In this document: in pieces, positions 9,877-16,622 of the stretch
How positions within the stretch are numbered: the stretch's first letter is position 1
Layout of the letters: each line of letters starts with the position of its first letter
From: Diaminobutyricimonas sp. LJ205
GTDB lineage: Bacteria > Actinomycetota > Actinomycetes > Actinomycetales > Microbacteriaceae
Direction of reading: 5' to 3'
NCBI RefSeq assembly: GCF_009755725.1
Contig: NZ_CP046619.1
Location: 1,240,001-1,304,000, forward strand
Length of the DNA stretch: 64,000 nucleotides
Notes under the pieces: generated by a model
What the model was told of the DNA's origin: nothing
Database searches by the model: none
The model's input: the letters and a program-made list of their open reading frames with translations, nothing else
Program-made: the position numbers and the translations under genes

Positions 9877-10345
9877 GAGCGTGCTCGGACTTCCGGGATG
9901 GTGATGCTTGGGGTCAGGGGATGGGTTGAGGGAACGGTGAACGTCGGGGACGTTAAGGACACTTGAACACCTGCACTTCGGGTATACAGGTAACCGCTTT
10001 GGGTAAGCGCGTGGAATTGAATCGGGTAGTGCGCGCAGCGGGAATGCGCTCGTATGCCTGGTGACGGTACCGCCTAACCGTCGGGTTACCTTGGGACAAG
10101 GTCGCTCAGACGGTACCGTCACCCGTTCGGGGGTAATTCTCGTGACACTTTACAGGTGGCTGAGAATCTACCGTGTACCCAATTTGGGGGTCAATACGTT
10201 ATTTCCAGCGTGTCGCGCTCGAGATCGACTCGTTTTTCTGATAAGAGAAGCGAGCATCGCTCGACCTTCGCTGGGGAAGGCGGCATAAAGTTGCTGCGAT
10301 GCCGTCTCACATTCGGGCTCGGCCGTGCGTCTACAGGGTGTGGCG
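9877..10345. other. Intergenic region between sugar transferase and sigma factor genes
   Basis: About 470 bp without a convincing gene. It must hold the promoters of two divergent genes. Besides the nested inverted repeats at 10060-10123, there is a 5-bp stem CGCTT/AAGCG at 9995-10009. The segment is less GC-rich than its neighbours (for example around 10130-10270). Short open frames here, such as one from GTG 10061, have no coding character. Confidence 0.7.
10060..10123. promoter_or_regulatory. Nested inverted repeats, candidate regulator-binding region
   Basis: A perfect 13-bp inverted repeat, GGTGACGGTACCG at 10060-10072 and its complement at 10111-10123, encloses two smaller perfect repeats: TAACC/GGTTA at 10075-10088 and CCTTG/CAAGG at 10089-10101. 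Each outer arm also contains the self-palindrome CGGTACCG. It lies 223 bp upstream of the sigma-factor operon and 184 bp upstream of the sugar transferase gene. Which gene it serves is not known. Confidence 0.6.
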
Positions 10346-10822
10346 ATGAAACCGTTTGAACAGGTCGTGAGCGAGCACGGCCCAGCCGTCCTGCGCGTGT
10401 GTCGGGCCGTTCTCGGCCCCGTCGATGCGGATGACGCCTGGTCTGAGACCTTCCTCGCGGCGTTGCGGGCCTATCCGGAGCTTCCCGCGGGGAGCAACGT
10501 CGAGGCGTGGCTTGTCACAATCGCCCACCGCAAGGCGATCGACATCCATCGAGCCCGCGCCCGCCACCCCGTCCCCGTCGAGCTGGTGCCGGAACAGCCG
10601 GTCAGCGACGACGATTGGGATGGCGACCTGTGGCGGGCGCTTGCCGCCTTGCCGACGAAACAACGCGAAGCGGTCGCCTACCACTACCTCATCGGACTGC
10701 CGCACCGGCAGATTGCGGCGATCACCGGGAGCAATCCCGCTGCCGCGCGTCGCGCCGCCGCCGACGGTATCGCCACCCTCCGCCGCACGTACCCGACTCG
10801 AGAGAATGGAGCCCGACAATGA
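10346..10822 (+). CDS. RNA polymerase sigma-70 family (ECF-like) sigma factor
   Basis: 158-aa ECF-like sigma factor. Region 2 is at about residues 10-75 (VLRVCRAVLGPVDADDAWSETFLAALRAY, then AWLVTIAHRKAIDIHRARAR). Region 4 is at about 100-150 (ALAALPTKQREAVAYHYLIGLPHRQIAAITG). AGGGTG lies six bases before ATG 10346; an in-frame GTG at 10325 is less likely. The stop overlaps the start of ogt (ATGA), and the operon continues to tag and alkA. No anti-sigma gene is present. The context suggests that this factor controls or is controlled with alkylation repair; that role is inferred. Confidence 0.9.
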   Translation: MKPFEQVVSEHGPAVLRVCRAVLGPVDADDAWSETFLAALRAYPELPAGSNVEAWLVTIAHRKAIDIHRARARHPVPVELVPEQPVSDDDWDGDLWRALAALPTKQREAVAYHYLIGLPHRQIAAITGSNPAAARRAAADGIATLRRTYPTRENGARQ

Positions 10823-11418
10823 CGAACAGCATCCTCGACGCAATCCCGACCCACGACCCGGACGCCTCCGCGCGGTTGCACGAGAAGCTCGTGCGCGAGG
10901 CGGAAGCCGAAGGCATCCTGGACGTCGGCTACCGCACCATCGACACCCCAATCGGGGCGCTGCTGCTGGCGGCCACCGAGCACGGTCTGGTGCGGGTGGC
11001 GTTCGCCCTGGAGGGCCACGAGCTGGTGCTCGAGCGACTCGCCAGTGTTATCAGTCCCCGCATCCTGCACGCCCCGCACCGGCTGGATGCTGCCGCGCGT
11101 CAGCTGGACGAGTACTTCGCCGGCACCCGCACACGGTTCGAGCTCCCGCTGGACTGGCGGCTCGCGAAGGGGTTCCGGCTCTCGGTCATCCAGCAACTGC
11201 CGACCATCGAGTACGGGCACACCGCCAGTTACGCAGAACTGGCGGCGGCCGCTGGAAATCCCGGCGCCGTGCGCGCCGTGGGCACCGCGTGCGCGACCAA
11301 CCCGCTGCCGATCGTGGTGCCCTGCCACCGGGTCGTGCGAAGCGACGGCACGATCGGCCAGTACCTCGGTGGCACGCCGGTCAAGGTGACCCTGCTCGAA
11401 CTGGAGTCGGCTGCGTGA
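10819..11418 (+). CDS. ogt: Methylated-DNA--[protein]-cysteine S-methyltransferase
   Basis: 199-aa O6-alkylguanine-DNA alkyltransferase. The suicide acceptor is Cys169 in PIVVPCHRVV. The DNA-binding helix region lies in TASYAELAAAAGNPGAVRAV, before NPLPIVVPCHRVV. The first 35 residues (MTNSILDAIP...REAEAEGILD) are an acidic helical extension before the usual domain start YRTIDTPIG. It starts within the stop of the sigma gene (ATGA) and its own stop overlaps the next GTG, so the operon is tightly coupled. It repairs O6-methylguanine by transferring the alkyl group to itself. There is no Ada-type N-terminal phosphotriester domain. Confidence 0.95.
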   Translation: MTNSILDAIPTHDPDASARLHEKLVREAEAEGILDVGYRTIDTPIGALLLAATEHGLVRVAFALEGHELVLERLASVISPRILHAPHRLDAAARQLDEYFAGTRTRFELPLDWRLAKGFRLSVIQQLPTIEYGHTASYAELAAAAGNPGAVRAVGTACATNPLPIVVPCHRVVRSDGTIGQYLGGTPVKVTLLELESAA

Positions 11419-12017
11419 GCGACGGGCTGGTCGTGATGGGAGCTGACGGTCTCGCCCGCCCCGCGTGGGCTGCCGGCGATGACCTGCTCCGCGACTATTA
11501 CGACACGGAGTGGGGGATGCCCGTCCGCGACGAGCGCGGGCTGTTCGAGCGGATCAGCCTGGAGGGATTCCAGGCAGGACTGTCCTGGGCGACGATCCTG
11601 CGCAAGCGGCCTGCCTTCCGGGCAGCGTTCGCCGGGTTCGACCCTGACATCGTCGCCCGGTACACCGACGCCGATGTCGAACGGCTGATGGCCGATGCCG
11701 GGATTGTGCGCAACCGGATGAAGATCCGGGCGACCATCACGAATGCCGCTGCCACGATCGCACTGCGCGATGAAGGTGGCCTGGCCCGATTCGTGTGGTC
11801 GTTCCAGCCGGAGACGACGCTCGCGCCGCGTCAGTCGTCTGATATTCCGACGAGTTCGCCGGAGTCCGTGGCGCTGTCGAAGGCATTGCGGGCAAAGGGT
11901 TTTGCGTTTGTCGGGCCGACGACGATGTTCGCGCTGATGGAGGCGATCGGCATGATCGACACGCACCTCGTCGACAGTCACCGCCGGGGCACCTCTGGAA
12001 TCTGGTCGGCCGGATGA
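11415..12017 (+). CDS. tag: DNA-3-methyladenine glycosylase I (Tag), zinc-site-less variant
   Basis: 200-aa Tag family glycosylase that excises 3-methyladenine. Conserved parts are YYDTEWGMP, ISLEGFQAGLSWATILRKR (with Glu50 at the catalytic-pocket position), DAGIVRNRMKI and FVWSF...SSDIPTSSP. In E. coli Tag a zinc snap uses Cys4, His17, His175 and Cys179. This protein has no cysteine at all and Tyr replaces His17; only the His in IDTHLVDSH remains. GTG 11415 overlaps the ogt stop; ATG 11436 is an alternative. The fold and active site look intact, so activity is expected without the metal site. Confidence 0.92.
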   Translation: MSDGLVVMGADGLARPAWAAGDDLLRDYYDTEWGMPVRDERGLFERISLEGFQAGLSWATILRKRPAFRAAFAGFDPDIVARYTDADVERLMADAGIVRNRMKIRATITNAAATIALRDEGGLARFVWSFQPETTLAPRQSSDIPTSSPESVALSKALRAKGFAFVGPTTMFALMEAIGMIDTHLVDSHRRGTSGIWSAG

Positions 12018-12865
12018 CCGGGGCGGCAGTCATCGAGATCCCGGCCGCGGTCGAGGTCGCGCCGCTCATCGGCGCACTGGCTGCGCATGCTGTCCCCGGT
12101 CTTGAGATCACGGATCGCGATCGCCGCACGCACACCCGGCTGATCGCCACCTCCGGCGGCCCGGCGCTCACGACCATCGCGTTCGGCGATGGGCATGTTT
12201 CGGTTCAGGTGGAGCGGCCGGATGCCGCGGACGAGGTCGTCGAAACCGTCAGAACCTGGTTCGACCTGGACACCGACCTTGGTGCGGTCCGCGACGCGCT
12301 CGGAGCCGACTCGGTCGTCGGACCGCTGATCCGGGCGCGGCCGTCGCTGCGCATCCCTGGCTCGGTCGACGGATTCGAAACCGCCGTGCTCACCGTGCTC
12401 GGCCAGCAGGTGTCGCTGGCGGCTGCACGTACACTCGCGGGCCGACTGGTCGCGGGCTGGGGGAGCCTGAGTGAGGCCGGCTTCAGCGTGTTCCCGACCC
12501 CTGCGGTGCTGGCAGCCGTCGATCCCGAGGAGCTGCGCCAGCGGATCGGGCTGACTACCGCGCGAGCGCGAACCCTGTTCGCCCTAGCCGGCGCGTGCGC
12601 CGGTGGGCTGCGGATTGATCCCTCCGGTGACCACGCCACGATTCGGGCGGAGTTGCTCGCCTTGCCAGGGATCGGCCCGTGGACGGTCGACTATCTAGCA
12701 GTGCGGGTGCTGCGCGATCGGGATGCTTATCCAGCGGGCGATCTGGTGTTGCAGCGAGCGCTCGGTGTGAATTCCGCCCGGCAGGCGGTCGAGGCGGCGG
12801 AAGGCTGGCGCCCATGGCGGGCGTACGGGCTGTTCCACCTCTGGACCGCCGCCGCGTACAAGTAA
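12014..12865 (+). CDS. alkA: DNA-3-methyladenine glycosylase II (AlkA-like HhH-GPD)
   Basis: 283-aa glycosylase. An AlkA-like N-terminal domain (about residues 1-110) precedes the HhH-GPD domain, with LTVLGQQVSLAAARTLAGRL and the helix-hairpin-helix LLALPGIGPWTVDYLAVRVL. The catalytic aspartate is Asp243 in YPAGDLVLQRALG. It removes 3-alkyl and other alkylated purines. The start overlaps the tag stop (ATGA), making it the last gene of the sigma-ogt-tag-alkA operon. A perfect 12-bp hairpin follows directly. There is no Ada regulatory domain fused here, although actinobacterial Ada-AlkA fusions are common. Confidence 0.94.
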   Translation: MTGAAVIEIPAAVEVAPLIGALAAHAVPGLEITDRDRRTHTRLIATSGGPALTTIAFGDGHVSVQVERPDAADEVVETVRTWFDLDTDLGAVRDALGADSVVGPLIRARPSLRIPGSVDGFETAVLTVLGQQVSLAAARTLAGRLVAGWGSLSEAGFSVFPTPAVLAAVDPEELRQRIGLTTARARTLFALAGACAGGLRIDPSGDHATIRAELLALPGIGPWTVDYLAVRVLRDRDAYPAGDLVLQRALGVNSARQAVEAAEGWRPWRAYGLFHLWTAAAYK

Positions 12866-12892
12866 CGCCCCCGGTGGAATCCACCGGGGGCG
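12866..12892. terminator. Bidirectional terminator hairpin between alkA and csp
   Basis: A perfect 12-bp stem (CGCCCCCGGTGG and its complement) with a 3-base loop, directly after the alkA stop and 18 bp from the stop of the convergent cold-shock gene. There is no long T-run, but the position between convergent genes and the stability fit a terminator. Confidence 0.8.
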
Positions 12893-12910
12893 TCACTGTT
12901 GCTCTAAGAG

Positions 12911-13114
12911 TTAGAGGGGGCGAATGTTCTCCGCCTGCAGGCCCTTCGGGCCACGAGCAACCTCGAACTCGACGCGCTGGTTCTCCTCGAGCGAGCGGTA
13001 GCCGCCACCCGTGATTGCGGAGAAGTGAGCGAAGACGTCCGGGCTGCCATCCTCGGGAGCGATGAATCCGAAGCCCTTTTCGGCGTTAAACCATTTGACG
13101 ATGCCAGTAGCCAT
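12911..13114 (-). CDS. Cold-shock protein (CspA family)
   Basis: 67-aa cold-shock domain protein starting [23 protein letters not shown]1 (KGFGFI) and RNP2 (DVFAHFS) are intact. It binds single-stranded RNA/DNA as a chaperone. AGGA lies before the ATG at 13114. A likely -10 box (TAGCCT on the minus strand, 13281-13286) would give a leader of roughly 160 bases, as is usual for csp mRNAs. It diverges from a fatty-acid desaturase gene across a 330-bp region, which suggests shared use in the cold. Confidence 0.97.
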   Translation of the reverse strand: MATGIVKWFNAEKGFGFIAPEDGSPDVFAHFSAITGGGYRSLEENQRVEFEVARGPKGLQAENIRPL

Positions 13115-13444
13115 GTCGTGTTATTCCTGTTCTGAAGTTTCCCACCTCCGGGTTCGGTGGCGGGTGTCGCGGTGTTCTTCTTGCGCCTTCAGAAAAGCCA
13201 GGCTTCTCGTTTCAACGGTTCAACAACACCACCCCTCGATGAGGGTGTCGCGCGTGATACGTGCGACAGCGGTTGCGGCAAGGCTAGCCCATCCGGGGGT
13301 CGGGGGGAAGTGCTTTCACCGGATCATCAGTCTCGGCGCGTCATTCAAGGTCATTCGTCAGGTCGACTCCGTAGGGTGAACACATCTGCAGGGCATCTGC
13401 CCGCACCTCTCGACTGGGAAGTCGATCCCAGACCGGAGGTCCAC
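13115..13444. other. Divergent regulatory region: csp leader and desaturase promoter
   Basis: Non-coding. Within the inferred csp leader are two small hairpins: CCACC/GGTGG at 13142-13160, and a bulged stem AGAAaAGCC/GGCTTCT at 13191-13207. For the desaturase, TAGGGT at 13372-13377 is a possible -10 box, giving a leader of about 65 bases. Transcription start sites are inferred from these boxes only. Confidence 0.5.
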
Positions 13445-14539
13445 GTGACCGTTGTCGCAACACTCGGACCGGTGCGTCCGACCTCACCGAGGATTCACGG
13501 CGCTTCGCCAGTGAGCACCTACTCCGCCCTGCTGAACACCGTTCGCGAGGCCGGGCTGCTCCGCCGCAGCCGCACCTTCTACATCACCGTTTTCGCCGTT
13601 CTCACCGTTGCCCTGCTCGGCTGTGCGGCGGGATTCATTCTTCTCGGCAACTCCTGGTTCCAGTTGCTCATTGCCGCGGCGCTCGGCGTCGTGTTCACGC
13701 AATTCGCCTTCCTGGCCCACGAGGCATCCCACCGTCAGGTCTTCGAGAGCGGACCCGCGAATGATCGCGCCGGTCGATTCCTCGCCGCCGGCGTCGTCGG
13801 CATCAGCTACCAGTGGTGGATGACGAAGCACACTCGTCACCACGCGAACCCGAATACCATCGGCAAGGATCCCGACATCGCCGTCGACACGATCTCCTTC
13901 ATCGAAGAAGACGCCGCCAAGCAAAAAGGCATCCTCGCCGCCATCACCCGAGTGCAGGGGTACCTGTTCTTCCCGCTCCTCACGCTCGAGGGTCTGAACC
14001 TGCACTACCAGTCGATCCGCTCGTTGTTTGCGCGCGGCAAGGTCGACGGACGCAAGCGTGAGCTCGGCATGATCGCCCTCCGCCTGGGCAGCTACGTCAC
14101 CGTCGTCTTCCTGGTGCTGCCGATCGGCCTCGCCTTCGCGTTCCTCGGCGTGCAACTGGTCGTCTTCGGCGTGTACATGGGCGCCTCGTTCGCTCCGAAC
14201 CACAAGGGCATGCCGGTCATCGCTGCCGGCGCCAAGGTGGACTTCCTCCGCAAGCAGGTGCTCACCAGCCGCAACATCAGCGGTGGCTTCTGGATGAGCA
14301 TGCTGATGGGTGGGCTGAACTACCAGGTTGAGCACCACCTGTTCCCGAGCATGGCGCGCCCGCACCTGCGCCGCACTCAGGAGATCGTCCGGGAGCATTG
14401 CCAGACCCAGGGGATTCCTTACACGGAGACCACACTGGCGCGGTCCTACGCAATCGTCATCGACTACCTGAACCGGGTCGGGCTGTCCGCCCGCGACCCG
14501 TTCGACTGCCCACCGGCTGCGCAGTTCCGCCGTCGCTGA
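13445..14539 (+). CDS. Membrane fatty-acid desaturase
   Basis: 364-aa acyl-lipid or acyl-CoA desaturase. The three di-iron histidine boxes are HEASH (residues 92-96), HTRHH (129-133) and QVEHH (294-298). Four hydrophobic helices flank them in the usual order. GTG 13445 is chosen because GGAGGT (13435-13440) precedes it; the longer frame has no start with such a site. It introduces a double bond into membrane fatty acids, using O2 and an electron donor not encoded here. Its position opposite a cold-shock gene suggests membrane adaptation to low temperature. Confidence 0.93.
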   Translation: MTVVATLGPVRPTSPRIHGASPVSTYSALLNTVREAGLLRRSRTFYITVFAVLTVALLGCAAGFILLGNSWFQLLIAAALGVVFTQFAFLAHEASHRQVFESGPANDRAGRFLAAGVVGISYQWWMTKHTRHHANPNTIGKDPDIAVDTISFIEEDAAKQKGILAAITRVQGYLFFPLLTLEGLNLHYQSIRSLFARGKVDGRKRELGMIALRLGSYVTVVFLVLPIGLAFAFLGVQLVVFGVYMGASFAPNHKGMPVIAAGAKVDFLRKQVLTSRNISGGFWMSMLMGGLNYQVEHHLFPSMARPHLRRTQEIVREHCQTQGIPYTETTLARSYAIVIDYLNRVGLSARDPFDCPPAAQFRRR

Positions 14540-14543
14540 GCTG

Positions 14544-14654
14544 GCCCGGCCGGGCACCAACGCATCCGAAGCATTGTCTCTTCGAGGCGTTCTCGTCTAG
14601 GCTGGGCGCTTGCGGCCCGGGGGGACCGTGTCGTCCCCTCCCCGGCTTCCGGGG
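14544..14654 (+). terminator. Run of GC-rich hairpins after the desaturase
   Basis: Three perfect inverted repeats follow the desaturase stop: a 12-bp palindrome at 14544-14555, GGGGAC/GTCCCC at 14621-14638, and CCCCGG/CCGGGG with a 3-base loop at 14640-14654. There is no T-run. The position before the garA promoter suggests termination or insulation. Confidence 0.5.
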
Positions 14655-14688
14655 CTAATGCACAGGTCATTCGCGCGCCGCAGTCCGA

Positions 14689-14694
14689 TAGTCT
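14689..14694 (+). promoter_or_regulatory. Candidate -10 box of the garA promoter
   Basis: TAGTCT fits TANNNT and lies 21 bases before the ATG at 14716, leaving room for a short leader with the strong AAGGAGG site. Confidence 0.5.
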
Positions 14695-14715
14695 GGTTAG
14701 TCAAGGAGGTTCAGG

Positions 14716-15186
14716 ATGGTTGATCCCACGCGTGAGGACCCGGCCGCCGAGAACGAGCCGAACGAAACCACGAAGACTTTCGGGCATGATTTCGGCGCAC
14801 AGCTGGCAGGGCTCGAAGCAGGTGTTTCGCTCGAGGAGCAGGAAGCGATCAATGCGCTTCCCTCCGGCTCAGCGCTGCTGATTGTCCGCCGCGGTCCGAA
14901 CATCGGTGCGCGGTTCCTGCTCGACTCCGACGTCACGGCGGCTGGCCGCCACCCCGACGCCGACATCTTCCTCGACGACGTGACCGTGTCGCGCCGTCAC
15001 GCCGAGTTCATCCGCACGGGGACGCGGTTCGAAGTGCGAGACCTGGGTTCGCTGAACGGCACCTACTACGACGGAGAGCGGATCGAGACCGCGACTCTCA
15101 CGGACGGCTCCGAGGTGCAGGTTGGCAAGTTCCGCCTCACCTTTTACGCCTCCCGAGTCGACCTCGCGAACCTGGCGCGCCGCTAG
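14716..15186 (+). CDS. garA: FHA-domain protein of the GarA/OdhI family
   Basis: 156-aa forkhead-associated protein. An N-terminal tail carries the threonine pair in NETTKTF (residues 16-22). The FHA domain follows at about 52-147, with AGRHP (76-80), VSRRHAEF (91-98) and GSLNGTY (111-117), all phosphothreonine-binding elements. In Mycobacterium and Corynebacterium the orthologue binds and inhibits 2-oxoglutarate dehydrogenase until its ETT motif is phosphorylated by a PknB/PknG-type kinase. AAGGAGG lies before the ATG. Downstream are ftsR and a second MerR gene, the conserved actinobacterial order, except that the bifunctional nuclease gene seen in mycobacteria is missing. Confidence 0.93.
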   Translation: MVDPTREDPAAENEPNETTKTFGHDFGAQLAGLEAGVSLEEQEAINALPSGSALLIVRRGPNIGARFLLDSDVTAAGRHPDADIFLDDVTVSRRHAEFIRTGTRFEVRDLGSLNGTYYDGERIETATLTDGSEVQVGKFRLTFYASRVDLANLARR

Positions 15187-15887
15187 TGGGGCGCGCCGCA
15201 TCGGCCGCGCGCGCGTCAGCCGGGCCAGCGCTGCTCAGCATCGGGCAGGTGCTGGCGAAGCTCAACCCTGAGTTCCCCGACCTGACACCGTCGAAGCTTC
15301 GTTTCCTTGAGGAACGACAACTGGTTTCGCCCGCCCGCACCGAGTCCGGTTATCGCAAGTTCTCTCTTGAGGACCTCGACCGCCTGCGGCTCATCCTGTC
15401 GATGCAGCGCGACCATTATCTGCCGTTGAAGGTCATCCGCGGCTACCTCGACGACCTCGATGCCGGCCGCAACCCGGTGTTGCCGAATGGCGCAGCGGTG
15501 GCCGGGCCGTCGATGCTGCCGACCGAGCGTCGGTACACCCGTGAGGAACTGCTGCGCGAAGCCGGCGCGACCCCCATGCTGTTGAACGATGCGGTGACGG
15601 CCTCGCTCATTGTGCCCGCTGAGTTGTACAGTGAGGACACGCTCGCAGTACTGAAGTCACTCGTTGAACTGCAGCGGTCCGGGATCGAACCGCGGCACCT
15701 TCGTGGATTCCGTGCCGCAGCGGAACGTGAGCTAGGCCTGATCGAAAACGCACTGATGCCCGTGGCGAGACGCAAGGACGCGTCGAGTCGGGCGAAAGCG
15801 GCGGAACTCGCCCGGGAAATTGCCGGGCAGCTGGAAATCGTCCGCTCGAGCCTGATCCGGTCGGCGCTCGTAAAATTCCAGAGTTAA
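15186..15887 (+). CDS. ftsR: MerR-family regulator, FtsR orthologue
   Basis: 233-aa MerR-type DNA-binding protein. The winged helix-turn-helix occupies about residues 17-85 (LLSIGQVLAKL, LTPSKLRFLEERQLVSPARTESGYRKFS, LPLKVIRGYLDDL). A long helical C-terminal domain follows and lacks the cysteines of metal-sensing MerR proteins. The position directly after garA identifies it with C. glutamicum FtsR, reported there as an activator of ftsZ, and with M. tuberculosis Rv1828. GTG 15186 shares one base with the garA stop. A CCTCAAG-containing palindrome lies upstream of ftsZ in this same window and is a candidate target. Confidence 0.88.
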   Translation: MGRAASAARASAGPALLSIGQVLAKLNPEFPDLTPSKLRFLEERQLVSPARTESGYRKFSLEDLDRLRLILSMQRDHYLPLKVIRGYLDDLDAGRNPVLPNGAAVAGPSMLPTERRYTREELLREAGATPMLLNDAVTASLIVPAELYSEDTLAVLKSLVELQRSGIEPRHLRGFRAAAERELGLIENALMPVARRKDASSRAKAAELAREIAGQLEIVRSSLIRSALVKFQS

Positions 15888-15889
15888 GG

Positions 15890-15922
15890 GACATCCGGCT
15901 CGACACGCCGGGTCCGGATGTC
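15890..15922 (+). terminator. 9-bp inverted repeat after ftsR
   Basis: GACATCCGG at 15890-15898 and its perfect complement at 15914-15922, with a 15-base gap, begin 2 bases after the ftsR stop. No T-run follows. It is most likely a terminator or processing hairpin separating garA-ftsR from the next gene. Confidence 0.5.
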
Positions 15923-15971
15923 GGTGCTCCGATGCAGGGTCGATACGGTTGGAACAGCCCGCCGGAGTATC

Positions 15972-15989
15972 AACTTCAACATGAAGGTT
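15972..15989. promoter_or_regulatory. Dyad upstream of the second MerR gene, possible autoregulatory site
   Basis: AACTTCA, a 3-base centre and TGAAGGTT form a near-palindrome 10 bases before the start codon at 16000. It overlaps the leader and ends beside the ribosome site TAGGAAG. MerR-family proteins bind such dyads, and autoregulation is common, but this is inference. Confidence 0.4.
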
Positions 15990-15999
15990 AGGAAGCGTA

Positions 16000-16545
16000 A
16001 TGAGCGAACTCAGCCGTAGCGAGGATCGCTACGACCTCGGACTGCTCTTCACCGACGGTCTTCCTGACATGGACGATACTGCCGGCTACCGCGGGGCGGT
16101 TGCCGCTCGCGCCGCAGGCATCAGCTACCGTCAGCTGGACTACTGGGCTCGCACCCAGCTCGTCGAGCCCACCATCCGCGGGGCCGCAGGCTCCGGCTCG
16201 CAGCGTCTCTACGGTTTCCGGGACATCCTTGTCCTGAAGCTCGTGAAGCGGCTGCTGGACACCGGTATCTCGCTGCAGCAGATCCGCACCGCCATCGGCC
16301 AGTTGCGGGAGGCGGGCATCAATGACCTCGCCCAGACCACGCTGATGAGCGACGGCGCAAGCGTGTACCTGTGCACCTCGAACGACGAAGTGATCGACCT
16401 CGTCAGCCGAGGCCAGGGAGTTTTCGGCATCGCGGTCGGCAAGGTGCTGCGCGAGGTTGAGACCAGCCTCGTCGAACTGGACATTCAGCAGGACAAGGAC
16501 CCGCAGGACGAGCTGGCCGCGCGGCGCGCGTCCAAGGCATCCTGA
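16000..16545 (+). CDS. MerR-family regulator (Rv1830/McdR-like)
   Basis: 181-aa MerR-family protein. After 45 residues of tail, the DNA-binding domain reads AGISYRQLDYWARTQLVEPTI...SGSQRLYGFRDILVLKLVKRLL with LQQIRTAIGQL. The C-terminal half (TLMSDGASVYLCTSNDEVIDLVSRGQGVFGIAVG) is a small effector-like domain typical of the Rv1830 group. The mycobacterial relative, McdR, is linked to control of cell division and growth. TAGGAAG precedes the ATG at 16000. It is convergent with the parA-like gene. The symbol is withheld because orthology rests on context and resemblance only. Confidence 0.88.
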   Translation: MSELSRSEDRYDLGLLFTDGLPDMDDTAGYRGAVAARAAGISYRQLDYWARTQLVEPTIRGAAGSGSQRLYGFRDILVLKLVKRLLDTGISLQQIRTAIGQLREAGINDLAQTTLMSDGASVYLCTSNDEVIDLVSRGQGVFGIAVGKVLREVETSLVELDIQQDKDPQDELAARRASKAS

Positions 16546-16593
16546 ACCGCGCCTGACCTCGCCTGGACGGGATTGTGCGCAAGCGTGCGCGCG

Positions 16594-16619
16594 CTCGGCC
16601 GAGAGGCTCGCTCAGCGAG
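16594..16619. terminator. Two small palindromes between convergent genes
   Basis: The 10-bp palindrome CTCGGCCGAG (16594-16603) is followed by CTCGC/GCGAG with a 3-base loop (16607-16619). They lie between the stops of the McdR-like and ParA-like genes. Weak stems and no T-run, so the call is tentative. Confidence 0.35.
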
Positions 16620-16622
16620 GAA

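Noticed and set aside
10061-10288. 75-aa open frame in the intergenic region
   Set aside because: It starts inside the inverted repeats, has no ribosome site, and shows no coding bias or family resemblance.
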